This document shows positions 22,480-30,972 of a stretch of 64,000 nt of DNA, piece after piece (positions within the stretch are counted from its first letter, which is position 1; each line of letters opens with the position of its first letter). The stretch is from Haliotis asinina (taxonomy: Eukaryota > Mollusca > Gastropoda > Lepetellida > Haliotidae), in NCBI RefSeq assembly GCF_037392515.1, contig NC_090288.1:58079673-58143672 (forward strand). The letters are read 5' to 3'. Position numbers and translations under genes: made by a program. A model generated the notes under the pieces. It ran no database searches, had not been told where the DNA came from, and saw nothing but the letters and a program-made list of their open reading frames with translations.

Positions 22480-23125
22480 TGGGGGGTACCCCCCCACACC
22501 CCCCAACAATAAAGAAGACCCCCACACCCCCCTGGGGTTACCCACTGACCCACACTGCGCTATCATATGCGGGCAGACTGGTTGTGGGAAGACCGTTTTC
22601 GTGTTGGATATGTTGGAGGGTTACTACAAGGATGTGTTCGATAACATCGTTATCATGTGCCCTACTCTTAGTATGAATAAAACGTACGCGCGACCTTGGG
22701 TGATGACGGACCCGGACGTACACAAAATCGACCCTGGAACACGTCTGCAGGACTGGTTGAAAGCTCTTCACGAGAAATTTAAAGGGGAACCGACGCTGTT
22801 CATACTGGACGACTGCAGCGCTAATCGCGAGATAACAAAAAAGAGAGACATGCTATCGTACCTGGCCTTCTCCGGCCGGCATGCAAATCACAGCGTCTGG
22901 GTGCTAACGCAGAAGTTCAACTCGGTGTTGAAAGACCTCAGGGAGCAGACGCGATGGGTGGCCTTATTTCACTGCAAGGACAGGGATTCGTTCGAGGAGT
23001 GTTTGAGAGAGAACGATGTGATGAGCAAATTAGAACGGGAACGGGTGAAGAAACAGCTCGCTGAAACTAAACACGCTAAGCTCGTACTAAAGACCGACCA
23101 ACCAGTAGCATATATAGTATGCTAA
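22451..23125 (+). CDS. ATP: Polinton DNA-packaging ATPase (FtsK/HerA type), 224 aa
   Basis: A P-loop ATPase with Walker A GQTGCGKT at residues 41-48 and Walker B TLFILDD at about 115-121. A polar sensor segment (VLTQKF) lies near 151-156. Size and motif spacing fit the A32-like packaging ATPases of Polintons and related viruses, which drive genome translocation into the capsid. The first 35 residues are Pro/Gly-rich and derive from two CCCCCAC/GTGGGG palindromic units (22479-22500 and 22528-22551), so they are probably not part of the folded domain. The start overlaps the capsid gene by 29 nt. A later in-frame start is possible but would not include another Met before Walker A. Confidence 0.9.
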   Translation: MGDSCKPSTSGGYPPTPPNNKEDPHTPLGLPTDPHCAIICGQTGCGKTVFVLDMLEGYYKDVFDNIVIMCPTLSMNKTYARPWVMTDPDVHKIDPGTRLQDWLKALHEKFKGEPTLFILDDCSANREITKKRDMLSYLAFSGRHANHSVWVLTQKFNSVLKDLREQTRWVALFHCKDRDSFEECLRENDVMSKLERERVKKQLAETKHAKLVLKTDQPVAYIVC

Positions 23126-23179
23126 AGCTAAGCAAAGCTAAGCAAAAGCTAAGCAAAGCTAAGCAAAAGCTAAGTATAT
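23126..23179. repeat. short tandem repeat AAGCTAAGCAA between ATPase and next gene
   Basis: About five head-to-tail units of 'aagctaagcaaa' in alternating 11- and 12-bp versions fill the gap after the ATPase stop codon. They end in 'aagtatatagc', which resembles the element's AT-rich promoter core. It could be spacer slippage or a protein-binding array. Confidence 0.8.
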
Positions 23180-23291
23180 AGCTATGATATTCGAAGTGTT
23201 TGTCGTGTGCAACTTAACCTTCATTTCTCTGTGTTTTGTCTGCATTGGGTATTATATAGTTAAAACTAAATCTTACTTATTATATTATAAG

Positions 23292-23894
23292 ATGGAGTGT
23301 GAGGAATTGCTCGAACAATTGGTACCTGGGGGTATGGCAGGCCCCACTGGGGGTGTGGGGGATTCCCCCAAGCGAGAGAAACTGGTGGCGTTGGCTGTTG
23401 GCGGCAAAGCCAAACATTACTTTGGAGACTACACTCCGGATAAAATTCACAAAATGTCAGCCGAAGAAATCGATAAGCTGTACGCTAGATACGAGTCCCG
23501 GCTCGGAGCAGAAATGACAAAGACAATAGGATCGGCTATGACCCAGATATACACCGGTATTGTGTCATACTTCCTTCCCATTCCACCAGAGCGCCGACTT
23601 TACCTGTGGGAGGACCTAGATAAAGACCCTTTTATCGAACACGCCGTGAGCTCTATCAGCTGCGAGCTGTACCACAAATATGGTATGTTGTTGGCTCCAG
23701 TGACGGCGGCGATTATCACAGCAAAGCATTGTCAATTTGAGAGAAAGAATAATAATAATAGTATAGATGGATGCTGCACAGGAAACCCCAGTGGGGGTAC
23801 CCACAACAGTGAGTCCCGAGGTGATGGAGGAGACCCCACCCCCAACAGTGACGGTGGAAACCCCTTCAACAGTAACCAGACAGAAGAATCCTAA
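23292..23894 (+). CDS. Polinton conserved protein, about 200 aa, function unknown
   Basis: I prefer the ATG at 23292 (MECEELLEQLVPGG), which follows 'acttattatattataag'. The frame is open back to 23184, and that extension would add a hydrophobic segment (VCNLTFISLCFVCIGYYIV), so a membrane-anchored longer form cannot be excluded. The core contains HYFGDYTPDKIHKMSAEEID and LYARYESRLGAEMTK and is helical. The C-terminal 45 residues are Asn/Gly/Ser-rich and are encoded by a palindrome-rich stretch. The end overlaps the next gene by 128 nt in another frame. The core looks conserved in related elements from memory, but no function is known to me. Confidence 0.72.
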   Translation: MECEELLEQLVPGGMAGPTGGVGDSPKREKLVALAVGGKAKHYFGDYTPDKIHKMSAEEIDKLYARYESRLGAEMTKTIGSAMTQIYTGIVSYFLPIPPERRLYLWEDLDKDPFIEHAVSSISCELYHKYGMLLAPVTAAIITAKHCQFERKNNNNSIDGCCTGNPSGGTHNSESRGDGGDPTPNSDGGNPFNSNQTEES

Positions 23895-24099
23895 GAGAGT
23901 AGCTGCCTATAAAAAACGGTGGTGTAACCAACATAAAGTGACCAACCCAACCCGACTGTTGTTGGCTGTAGGCGTAACTGCTGCCTTGGCTATCTCGTGG
24001 TTATACGTGGGGATACCCTCCCACAGTGAGCCACCACCCACCCACAACAGTGGGGGTGTGGGGGTATCCCCCACAGTAGACCCGCATATCATGTTATAA
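23767..24099 (+). CDS. Polinton small single-pass membrane protein, 110 aa
   Basis: The N-terminal 40 residues are Thr/Pro/Val-rich, followed by a basic patch (KNPKRVAAYKKRWCNQH). A clear transmembrane segment (LLLAVGVTAALAISWLYVG) and a Pro/His/Ser tail complete it. Both the N- and C-terminal parts are encoded in GTGGGGGTACCCCCAC-type palindromes (23786-23813, 24007-24079). It overlaps the preceding gene by 128 nt, so one of the two overlapping ends may be repeat-driven extension. I do not recognise a family. Confidence 0.55.
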   Translation: MDAAQETPVGVPTTVSPEVMEETPPPTVTVETPSTVTRQKNPKRVAAYKKRWCNQHKVTNPTRLLLAVGVTAALAISWLYVGIPSHSEPPPTHNSGGVGVSPTVDPHIML

Positions 24100-24125
24100 T
24101 TTAAATATTTTATATCATATACATA

Positions 24126-24353
24126 ATGTCTGAGGGGAAAACGTTCGTCAACGACGCATACCACGCCACAGTGGTCGCCAGTCTAGCTGTAGGGTACGCT
24201 CGGTTGACTAAAATGGTGCTTAAACAACCAACTATCAAGCTAGATTTCAACCTGCAGGATATGGGTATGCTCATAATGAACCTTGGTATGGCGATGGCTA
24301 CAAAAGACATCCTAGTAAAACAAGGAATAATACCTGATAATATAATGAAATAA
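24126..24353 (+). CDS. Polinton small conserved protein, 75 aa
   Basis: A compact frame with a start just after 'tttatatcatatacata'. It has an N-terminal helix (YHATVVASLAVGYARLTKM) and ends DILVKQGIIPDNIMK. The middle (DMGMLIMNLGMAMATKD) is hydrophobic and Met-rich and could insert into a membrane. Short proteins of this pattern recur in related elements as far as I recall, but their role is unknown. It is separated by only 8 nt from the next gene. Confidence 0.7.
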   Translation: MSEGKTFVNDAYHATVVASLAVGYARLTKMVLKQPTIKLDFNLQDMGMLIMNLGMAMATKDILVKQGIIPDNIMK

Positions 24354-24361
24354 ATATAGGG

Positions 24362-24781
24362 ATGGCCACGATAGCTATGATGGCCGGTGGGGCGTTAGTG
24401 AATGCCCTGGCATTTTCCGGGAGTAATTTCCTCTTCTCGAAACTACGAGATGATCACGCAATACAGGAAGAAAGGAAGCGGCACGATCTCGCTATTGAGA
24501 ACTTACAAAGGGCACAGGCTGAGTACGCAAAAAAACGCCTACAGAGGCTTGATTTTATTAACGAACAACTCACGCGTGAAAACCATGCCGTTCAAACATT
24601 CAACGATGTCGATGAAGCAATGAAAGAATACTACATACTAACTGGTAAACAATTGGAACCGCTTAATAAACCCACACTCGCTCAGTACTACACACCATCC
24701 AAGGGGCAAATGAATCGTGAACTGGTCTTCATAGTGTTGGGTATAGCAGCTACTGCGTTGGTTGCGAAGCAATTAAACTAA
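24362..24781 (+). CDS. Polinton small protein with terminal hydrophobic segments, 139 aa
   Basis: It begins with a short hydrophobic, Gly/Ala-rich segment (MMAGGALVNALAFSG). A strongly charged helix follows (EERKRHDLAIENLQRAQAEY) with coiled-coil character. It ends in a second membrane-like helix (LVFIVLGIAATALVAKQL). A membrane protein with both ends embedded is plausible. It directly follows the 75-aa gene and precedes the zinc protein, each with an AT-rich gap. No function recognised. Confidence 0.72.
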   Translation: MATIAMMAGGALVNALAFSGSNFLFSKLRDDHAIQEERKRHDLAIENLQRAQAEYAKKRLQRLDFINEQLTRENHAVQTFNDVDEAMKEYYILTGKQLEPLNKPTLAQYYTPSKGQMNRELVFIVLGIAATALVAKQLN

Positions 24782-24800
24782 AATACCTATATAAGTAAAC

Positions 24801-25067
24801 ATGAGACCCGCTCCATACCGATGCGAATACATACTTATGGGGAAGACTGAGGCCTGTGGTAGGAAATGCAGGAATCAGGGGTTCTGTTGTTTCCATATGG
24901 GAAGTCCTAACTACACGTGTTCTGTGTGTGGTATCGGGGTTAAAGGACACTACTGTTTATGTAAAGCTCACGGAGCGAACGTAGTCAGACATCAACTCAT
25001 CTACGAGAATAAAAAAGGCTACATAAAAGAACGTAGGCGACTGCTCAAGATAGACTCCAGTGCGTGA
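24801..25067 (+). CDS. Polinton small Cys-rich zinc-binding protein, 88 aa
   Basis: Cys/His pairs are regularly placed: CEYI, CGRKCRNQGFCCFH, CSVCGIGV, CLCKAHG. At least ten Cys and two His in the first 60 residues suggest two zinc sites. The C-terminus is basic (KKGYIKERRRLLK), so nucleic-acid or protein binding is possible. It lies just before the polymerase gene, and a TATA-like 'acctatataagtaaac' immediately precedes its start. No known family recognised. Confidence 0.72.
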   Translation: MRPAPYRCEYILMGKTEACGRKCRNQGFCCFHMGSPNYTCSVCGIGVKGHYCLCKAHGANVVRHQLIYENKKGYIKERRRLLKIDSSA

Positions 25068-25127
25068 AAGGGTTACCTCCCCTTACTGTGAACCAATTAG
25101 ACATTGGTTCTCTTAGGTGTAAACACG

Positions 25128-26486
25128 ATGTCTACTGTAAGCGAGCTCAAGCGGGTCGCAAGACAGAGAGGTGTGATCGGGTATTCTCGAATGCGGAAGC
25201 CAGCATTGTTGAGATTACTAGGTTTAGAAGCCCCTCCTACGGTAAAACAATTAAAAGCTCAAGCAAAACAGCTTGGACACACGGGTTATTCAAACCTGGG
25301 GAGAGCCGGGTTAACCGCATTGTTATCACATGCCCCCGTAGCAAAACCTCCCACTGTAAAACAACTGAAAGCCAAGGCACACGATTTGGGTTTAGGCGGG
25401 TATTCCCGTATGAGGAAACCACAGCTTTTAGAATTATTACGACAGAATAGAGCTATTGACCTACAGTTCGTGCGCACTGAGCACGCCGTAGGCAATTATT
25501 TGAGAGGTTGGCGCATGCGCGTTGATAGAAACATAGACATTACAGATATCAAGCCTCTGATAGCTGATAAGGTCAACCAGGAACTAAATAACCTAGGAAG
25601 TATCAAGTTTCAGATCACAGTGAAAATGTCGCTCGATAAGCAGGTTGGGAGTACCACTGAGTATGTTCAGCCTTACTTCCGAGGTAAACAAGAGGTCGTC
25701 ACACATGCAGAGACCATTGACGCATCAATCGATACCAGTTTTCAGCAGATACGAGAATACCTAGAACGCTATACACACTTGGGGTCCGGGTGGGCTGTAG
25801 ATAAAATCGATAATGTCTATCTAGACATAGCTAACTACGTGCCGTTCAGAGGCGGGTCATACCTAGCCTTGCCTCCATACTATAGGAACAAACATGCCAT
25901 AGTAAACGTTAAGAATAGAGGAAACGATTGCCTGAGGTTAGCTATCAGGTCAGCCTTATTTCCAGCTGGCACGCATTCAGATAGGCTTTCTAGCTATCCC
26001 CAAGATGATGGGCTTAATTGGGATGGTATAGATGAACCCACCCCAATATCCCAGATCACTAAAGTAGAAAAACAGAATAATCTGGCTATAAATGTCTTTG
26101 GGCATGAAGGTAACACAACAATAGTACACAGGGTCAGCCCGGTGAAGGATTGCCAAGTTATCAATATATTCATGATCCAGCGAGGTGAAAAGTATCACTA
26201 CACGTGGATAAAACATCTCAGCCAGTTGTTGCACGACCAGTCGAAACACGTTGGGGAAAAACACTTTTGTGTACGATGCCTACACGGTTTCAGTCGAGCT
26301 GATTTATTAGAATCCCACCGGGATGATTGTCAAGGTGTGGGGCAGACGGCCATACGAGTCGACATGCCTAAGGAAGGTGAAAATATCCTAAAATTCAGTA
26401 ACCACAAGAACCAAATGTCTGTACCTTATATCATATACGCCGACTTCGAAGCCTTAGTTGTGGGTGGGGATTCCCCGCAGTGGTAG
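25128..26486 (+). pseudogene. pPolB: protein-primed family B DNA polymerase, N-terminal part (SAP/Rho-N repeats, zinc finger, exonuclease I)
   Basis: I start it at the ATG at 25128 (MSTVSELKRV). Three tandem repeats of about 35 residues follow (LKRVARQRGVIGYSRMRKP, LKAQAKQLGHTGYSNLG, LKAKAHDLGLGGYSRMRKP), resembling SAP/Rho-N nucleic-acid-binding modules. Downstream are a Cys/His finger (FCVRCLHGFSRADLLESH) and the exonuclease I motif YADFEAL. Polintons use this enzyme to replicate their genome from a protein primer. The frame stops at 26484-26486, inside a palindromic GTGGGG/CCCC segment (26460-26483), and the polymerase continues in another frame from about 26458. The break is near the exonuclease motif, so this copy should not make a full-length enzyme unless frameshifting occurs. 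Confidence 0.85.
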
Positions 26487-28086
26487 CTTCACCCACAAGA
26501 CACAAGAGCATAAAGCCTGTTCGTTTGGATACATTGTCGTCCGTTGTGACGGGGAAACGAAAGCTCCGGTAGTGTATAGGGGCCCTGACGCGGCTGAAAG
26601 GTTTCTAAAGTGTTTGCAGGAGGAAGAAAAAATTATTAGGAATGCATTGTATAGAATCGCTCCCATGCGTATGACCCGAGTCGACAGGCTAGCTCACGCT
26701 AGTAGCACTAACTGTCACGTGTGCGACTCACCACTTAACGGTGATTCGGTGAGAGATCACTGCCACATAACTGGTAAGTATAGAGGCGCCGCTCACAGCG
26801 CGTGCAACCTCAAGCTTAAAATCAACCCTAGGATAATAAACATCCCCGTTGTCTTTCACAACTTGAGAGGGTACGACTCACACTTGATCATGCAGTCCAT
26901 CGCGAAAATCGATGGTAATATAACGTGCATCCCCAACAACATGGAGAGATACATCTCCTTCAGTTTAAACGGACTTAGGTTCATTGACTCGTTTCAGTTC
27001 CTCCTGTCGTCACTCGACAGTCTGGTCAAGGCCAACAATACCTTCCCTATCACCGATCGATACACAGACGCCGAGACTAGACCCCTGCTTATGAGGAAGG
27101 GTGTGTACCCCTATGAGTACATGGATAGTTGGGTCAAGTTCACCGAGACCAGACTACCCCCTATTGACTGTTTTTATAGCAAGCTGAATGAGGCGTCCAT
27201 CTCACGAGATGATTACTCGCACGCGACTAACGTATGGAATAAACTGGGTTGTAAGAACCTGGGTGATTATCACGACCTGTACTTGAGGACAGATGTACTG
27301 CTGTTAGCCGACGTGTTTGAAACGTTTAGGCGGACGTGTTTAAAGCAGTATAAACTCGACCCCGCATGGTATTACACCAGCCCAGGTCTGTCGTGGGACG
27401 CCTTGCTTAAAAAGAGCGGAGTTAATTTGGAATTGCTCACAGATTACGACATGCACCTATTCATTGAGAAAGGTTTGCGAGGTGGGATTTCCATGGCATC
27501 CAAACGATACGCGAAAGCAAATAATCAATACGTGAAAGGTTACGATCCTAACAAGCCAACCAATCACATTCTCTACCTCGACGCAAACAACCTGTACGGC
27601 TGGGCCATGAGCCAGTATCTACCTACAGGGGGATTCGAATGGGTACCCCACGTTGATGTTATGGAGGTTGCACCAGATTCGAATAAAGGGTATATCCTCG
27701 AGGTTGACTTAGAGTATCCCAAGGCATTACACGCATCACACAACAGCTACCCCCTGGCCCCCGAACGTATGAGGGTTAACCCAGACTGGATGTCTGAGTA
27801 CCAACATAACTTGTCAGGTGGGCGTGTGACAGACGTTGAAAAACTCGTGCCTAACTTAATGAATAAGACCAAGTACATCGTTCACTATCGCAACCTACAG
27901 CTGTACCTGTCGTTGGGTATGAGGCTGACCAAAATACACATGGTGCTCATGTTCGACCAGAGCCCATGGATGGAGCCCTACATCAGAATGAACACAGACC
28001 TACGAAAAAAAGCCACCAGTGATTTTGAGAAAAATCTCTACAAGCTCATGAATAACTCGGTGTTTGTAAGACTATGGAAAACCTGA
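26458..28086 (+). pseudogene. pPolB: protein-primed DNA polymerase, middle part (exonuclease II and polymerase motifs A and B)
   Basis: The frame holds a Cys/His motif (CHVCDSPL ... RDHCHITGKYRG), the exonuclease II motif FHNLRGYDSHLI, the family B motif A around YLDANNLYGWAM, and a region before motif B (RLTKIHMVLMF). It ends just after KLMNNSVF at 28086, where the frame is lost by what looks like a single-base change. Downstream family sequence continues in the next frame from 28074. Order and spacing are those of the Polinton family B polymerase. Upstream the frame connects to the first part only across the break at about 26460-26486. Confidence 0.88.
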
Positions 28087-28817
28087 GGAAACGCGTAACC
28101 GTGAAGCTGGTTAGATCTAGTGAGGAAGACAAGCTCAGGAAATTGATAGCCAGTCCGGCATTCAACCGTAATAAAATATTTACAGACAACCTGGTTGCCA
28201 TACACATGAAGAAAAGCCACATAAAATTCAACCGGCCTGTTTACGTGGGGATGAGCATCCTCGATTTATCCAAACACCTGATGTACGACTTTTACTACAA
28301 CGAGCTCAAGAAACAGTACGGCGACAGGTGTGAAGTACTGTACACTGACACGGATTCCCTGCTGATGGAGATTCAAACCGAGGACGTGTATGAGGACATG
28401 AAAAAACACCTCGATTTATACGACACCAGCGACTACCCTAAGACCCATACCCTACACAGTACGGTAAATAAAAAGGTCCTAGGTAAGATGAAGGACGAGT
28501 GTGCTGGCACGCCCATAGCCGAGTACATAGGTTTGAGACCTAAGATGTACTCCATACTGAAAGCCGACAATAGTGAGATCCGGAAGGCTAAGGGGGTTAA
28601 GAAGTATGTGGTGAAACAACACATCAAACACGCCAGATTCAAGGAAGCCCTGTTCAAGACCCGTACCTTTAGACATAAAATGAACACACTTAGAAGTGAT
28701 GGGCATAAGATATACGGACTGACTATAAACAAGACGTCCCTGTCGCCTATGGACACGAAACGTTGGATAGCTATTGATGGGATAAACACATACGCGTATG
28801 GACATGAAAAAATTTGA
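28074..28817 (+). pseudogene. pPolB: protein-primed DNA polymerase, C-terminal part (motif C)
   Basis: The third frame carries the rest of the polymerase. It begins MENLRKRVTVKLV and contains the metal-binding motif C YTDTDS at 28341-28358. It ends in a basic C-terminal domain. It overlaps the middle part by 13 nt at the frame change and the integrase start by 20 nt. The catalytic motifs A and C both look intact, so the two frame breaks are the only obvious damage. Confidence 0.88.
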
Positions 28818-29766
28818 GGCTATTTACTACAGCCCGCGTGGGTACTGGAAAGGAGCTAGCGCAGTAGATAAGCTAGCTAAACTAGCGCGAGTACCCCCGG
28901 AGGAAGCCAAAGCGTGGCTTGAAAAACAAGCCCTGTGGCAGATCTATTTACCGGCACCACGCTACGTGCCTAGAAGGAGGTTCGGTATTAACATACCTAA
29001 TAGCATTCACCAGGCAGACCTACTGTTCCTACCCCACGATAAGAGGTACAAGTATGCCTTAACCGTAGTGGATGTAGCCAGTCGTTACAAGGAAGCCGAA
29101 CCCTTGACCACGAAAGATTCGACCCAGGTAGCCAGAGGATTTGAACGCATATACAAACGCAGCCCACTGACGTGGGCAACAGAGCTGCAAGTTGACCCCG
29201 GACGGGAGTTCATGGGTGCCGTGTCACAACTGCTAGCCAAACACGATACAAAGGTCAGGCGTGGCACGGCCGGAGCCCATCGCAGCCAAGCCATAGTTGA
29301 GAGATTTAATAGGACTTTGGCTGAGCTCTTGTTCGGCTATCAGTATGCTAGGGAGATGACCACCCCTGGAAAACGATCGACTGAATGGGTCACGAGGTTA
29401 CCCAAGGTGGTGTCGGCAATCAACCATGAAGTCACCCGTCTCACCGGTAAGAAACCGGCAGACGCTATCAAACTAAAATCAATAGTTGCAGAGTCGGCCG
29501 CTCCATTGCGTGGGAAGGAGAAACAGATACCAGATAGGGCTCTAGTGAGGTATCTATACCAGCCGGGGGAACACGAGGGTGATAGCCGTAAGCGGGCCAC
29601 CGATCCTATATGGTCAGTCAAAACTTACAACATAGATAAAGTGGATATGAAAGCCGACGAACCTAACTTATACTACTTGAGGGATGGGCCGGGTAGGGGG
29701 TTTGTAAGAGAAGAATTATTGATCGTACCGTACGGCACAGTGTTACCTCCTACCAAGGCACAGTAA
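28798..29766 (+). CDS. INT: Polinton integrase (retroviral-type DDE), 322 aa
   Basis: The catalytic triad is visible as D74 (HQADLLFL), D133 (QVDPGREF) and E168 (HRSQAIVERFNR). The D-to-E distance is 35, the D,D35E arrangement of retroviral-type integrases. The N-terminus (YYSPRGYWKGASAVDKLAK) is the helical region usual in Polinton integrases. The C-terminus ends in a small beta-rich domain (RGFVREELLIVPYG). It would insert the element's linear DNA into host chromosomes. The start overlaps the polymerase end by 20 nt. The last 17 codons lie inside the right inverted repeat (from 29717), so the repeat sequence is partly constrained by coding. The frame is unbroken. Confidence 0.92.
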   Translation: MDMKKFEAIYYSPRGYWKGASAVDKLAKLARVPPEEAKAWLEKQALWQIYLPAPRYVPRRRFGINIPNSIHQADLLFLPHDKRYKYALTVVDVASRYKEAEPLTTKDSTQVARGFERIYKRSPLTWATELQVDPGREFMGAVSQLLAKHDTKVRRGTAGAHRSQAIVERFNRTLAELLFGYQYAREMTTPGKRSTEWVTRLPKVVSAINHEVTRLTGKKPADAIKLKSIVAESAAPLRGKEKQIPDRALVRYLYQPGEHEGDSRKRATDPIWSVKTYNIDKVDMKADEPNLYYLRDGPGRGFVREELLIVPYGTVLPPTKAQ

Positions 29767-29896
29767 TTACCGCCAACTTTTTTGTAGTAGGGGTAATAAT
29801 AGCAAGAGCTAAGGGCCCCACCAACGTCTTATTTAGTAAATAAGGCGTTGTAGAGACTTTTTGTGAAAGTGGTCCAGAACTATCATTCCCTATACT
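29717..29896 (-). repeat. Polinton right terminal inverted repeat, 180 bp
   Basis: Complementary to 15657-15813. It carries 23 bp absent from the left arm, lying between two copies of 'ggcacagt' (reverse complement 'actgtgcc'). The inner part codes for the integrase C-terminus. The outer end reads 'ccctatact' on the plus strand. Confidence 0.93.
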
Positions 29897-30370
29897 ACCG
29901 CTCATCTTCGTGTGATGGCCCCCCTGACAGTAGCGCACTTGTCGACAAAGCCTTTACAGTAAAGCCTTTGTACGAACGCTATAATGTCATTTCCAAACTT
30001 TCAGCTAAAGTGTAAATATTTTATAACTTATGGCTAGATTCTCTAAAATTGCTAATAGCTGAAGGGGTGGTGTAAATCCAGCTAGGGTCCATGCATCAAG
30101 CAAAGCTACTGTAAGTCCCCGTAATCCCTAGTGCGGTGATCTGCCTTCAGTTGTTGGCGATCAATAGCCTGTTTTTGTAATTGTAAAATTCTCTTTAAAA
30201 TACCGTTTTATCATAACACGCTAGTTTTACTTCAATATCTATGATACACTGGCGGTTTTACTGTTACTTCGTTAACAGGTTAATTTTATCTTTAAGTTTT
30301 ATTGTTCTCTAATACAATAACTAATTGTTCTCTTCACGATATGGCTGAAATATTGCTGATGTGACGATAA
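29897..30370. other. host intron sequence right of the Polinton
   Basis: Unique-looking AT-rich DNA. No gene and no copy of the 6 bases flanking the left end are seen. A short (TCAC)n run follows at 30371-30398. Confidence 0.5.
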
Positions 30371-30494
30371 ATATTCACTCACTCACTCACTCACTCACTT
30401 TGTAACCTGTCATAGAAATGAAACTAAAGTATGCAATAAATGAGTATATCCTGGTATTACAGATGCAGGACTTATCACTGGATACACAAGATAT

Positions 30495-30965
30495 AACCAC
30501 CGTGTGAATTACTACAGGATGCGGTATATGTATACATGCTGGTAATACCTCAGGGTGCAGAATATGAGTATATGCAGGTATTATCCCCTGAGGCAGTATT
30601 TCAATATATGGATGCATTACCTCCGTATTGCCTTAGTATGCAGTATTTGAGTATATGGGGGTATTGCTTTAGTATGCAGTATTTGAGTCTATTGAGGTAT
30701 TGCCTCTGGAAGCAGTACATGAGTATATGGAGGCATTACCTTAATATGCAGTATTTGAGGATATGGAGGTATTGCCTTGGTAAGCAGTATTTGGGTATAT
30801 GCAGGTATTACTTCAGGATGCAGTATGTGAGTATATAGATGTATTACCCCAGGATGCAGTATATGAGTACATGCAGGTATTAACTCAGGATGTAGTATAT
30901 GGGTGTATGAAGGTATTACCGCAGGATGCAGTATATCGGTGTATGCACAATATAGACATTTTGTG
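30495..30965. repeat. about 45-bp diverged minisatellite
   Basis: About ten units with 'gcagtatatgagtatatg' and 'aggtattacc' variants. It lies in the same host intron as the Polinton, immediately beside the transmembrane exon at 30973-31072. The long plus-strand frames here come from the repeat. Confidence 0.8.
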
Positions 30966-30972
30966 GCATTAC

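Larger units (their letters stand above)
15657..29896 (+). mobile_element. Maverick/Polinton (adintovirus-like) element, 14,240 bp
   Basis: The element is bounded by matching inverted repeats whose outermost bases read 5'-AGTATAGGG on each strand. It contains a Polinton-type integrase, a protein-primed family B DNA polymerase, an FtsK/HerA-type packaging ATPase and a capsid-gene candidate, the defining set of the class. About 13 other compact, often overlapping genes with little spacing give it a virus-like layout. Polintons typically make 6-bp target duplications, but none is seen here: TCTAGT precedes and ACCGCT follows. The polymerase is broken in two places and no cysteine protease was recognised. 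It lies wholly within one host intron. Confidence 0.93.
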
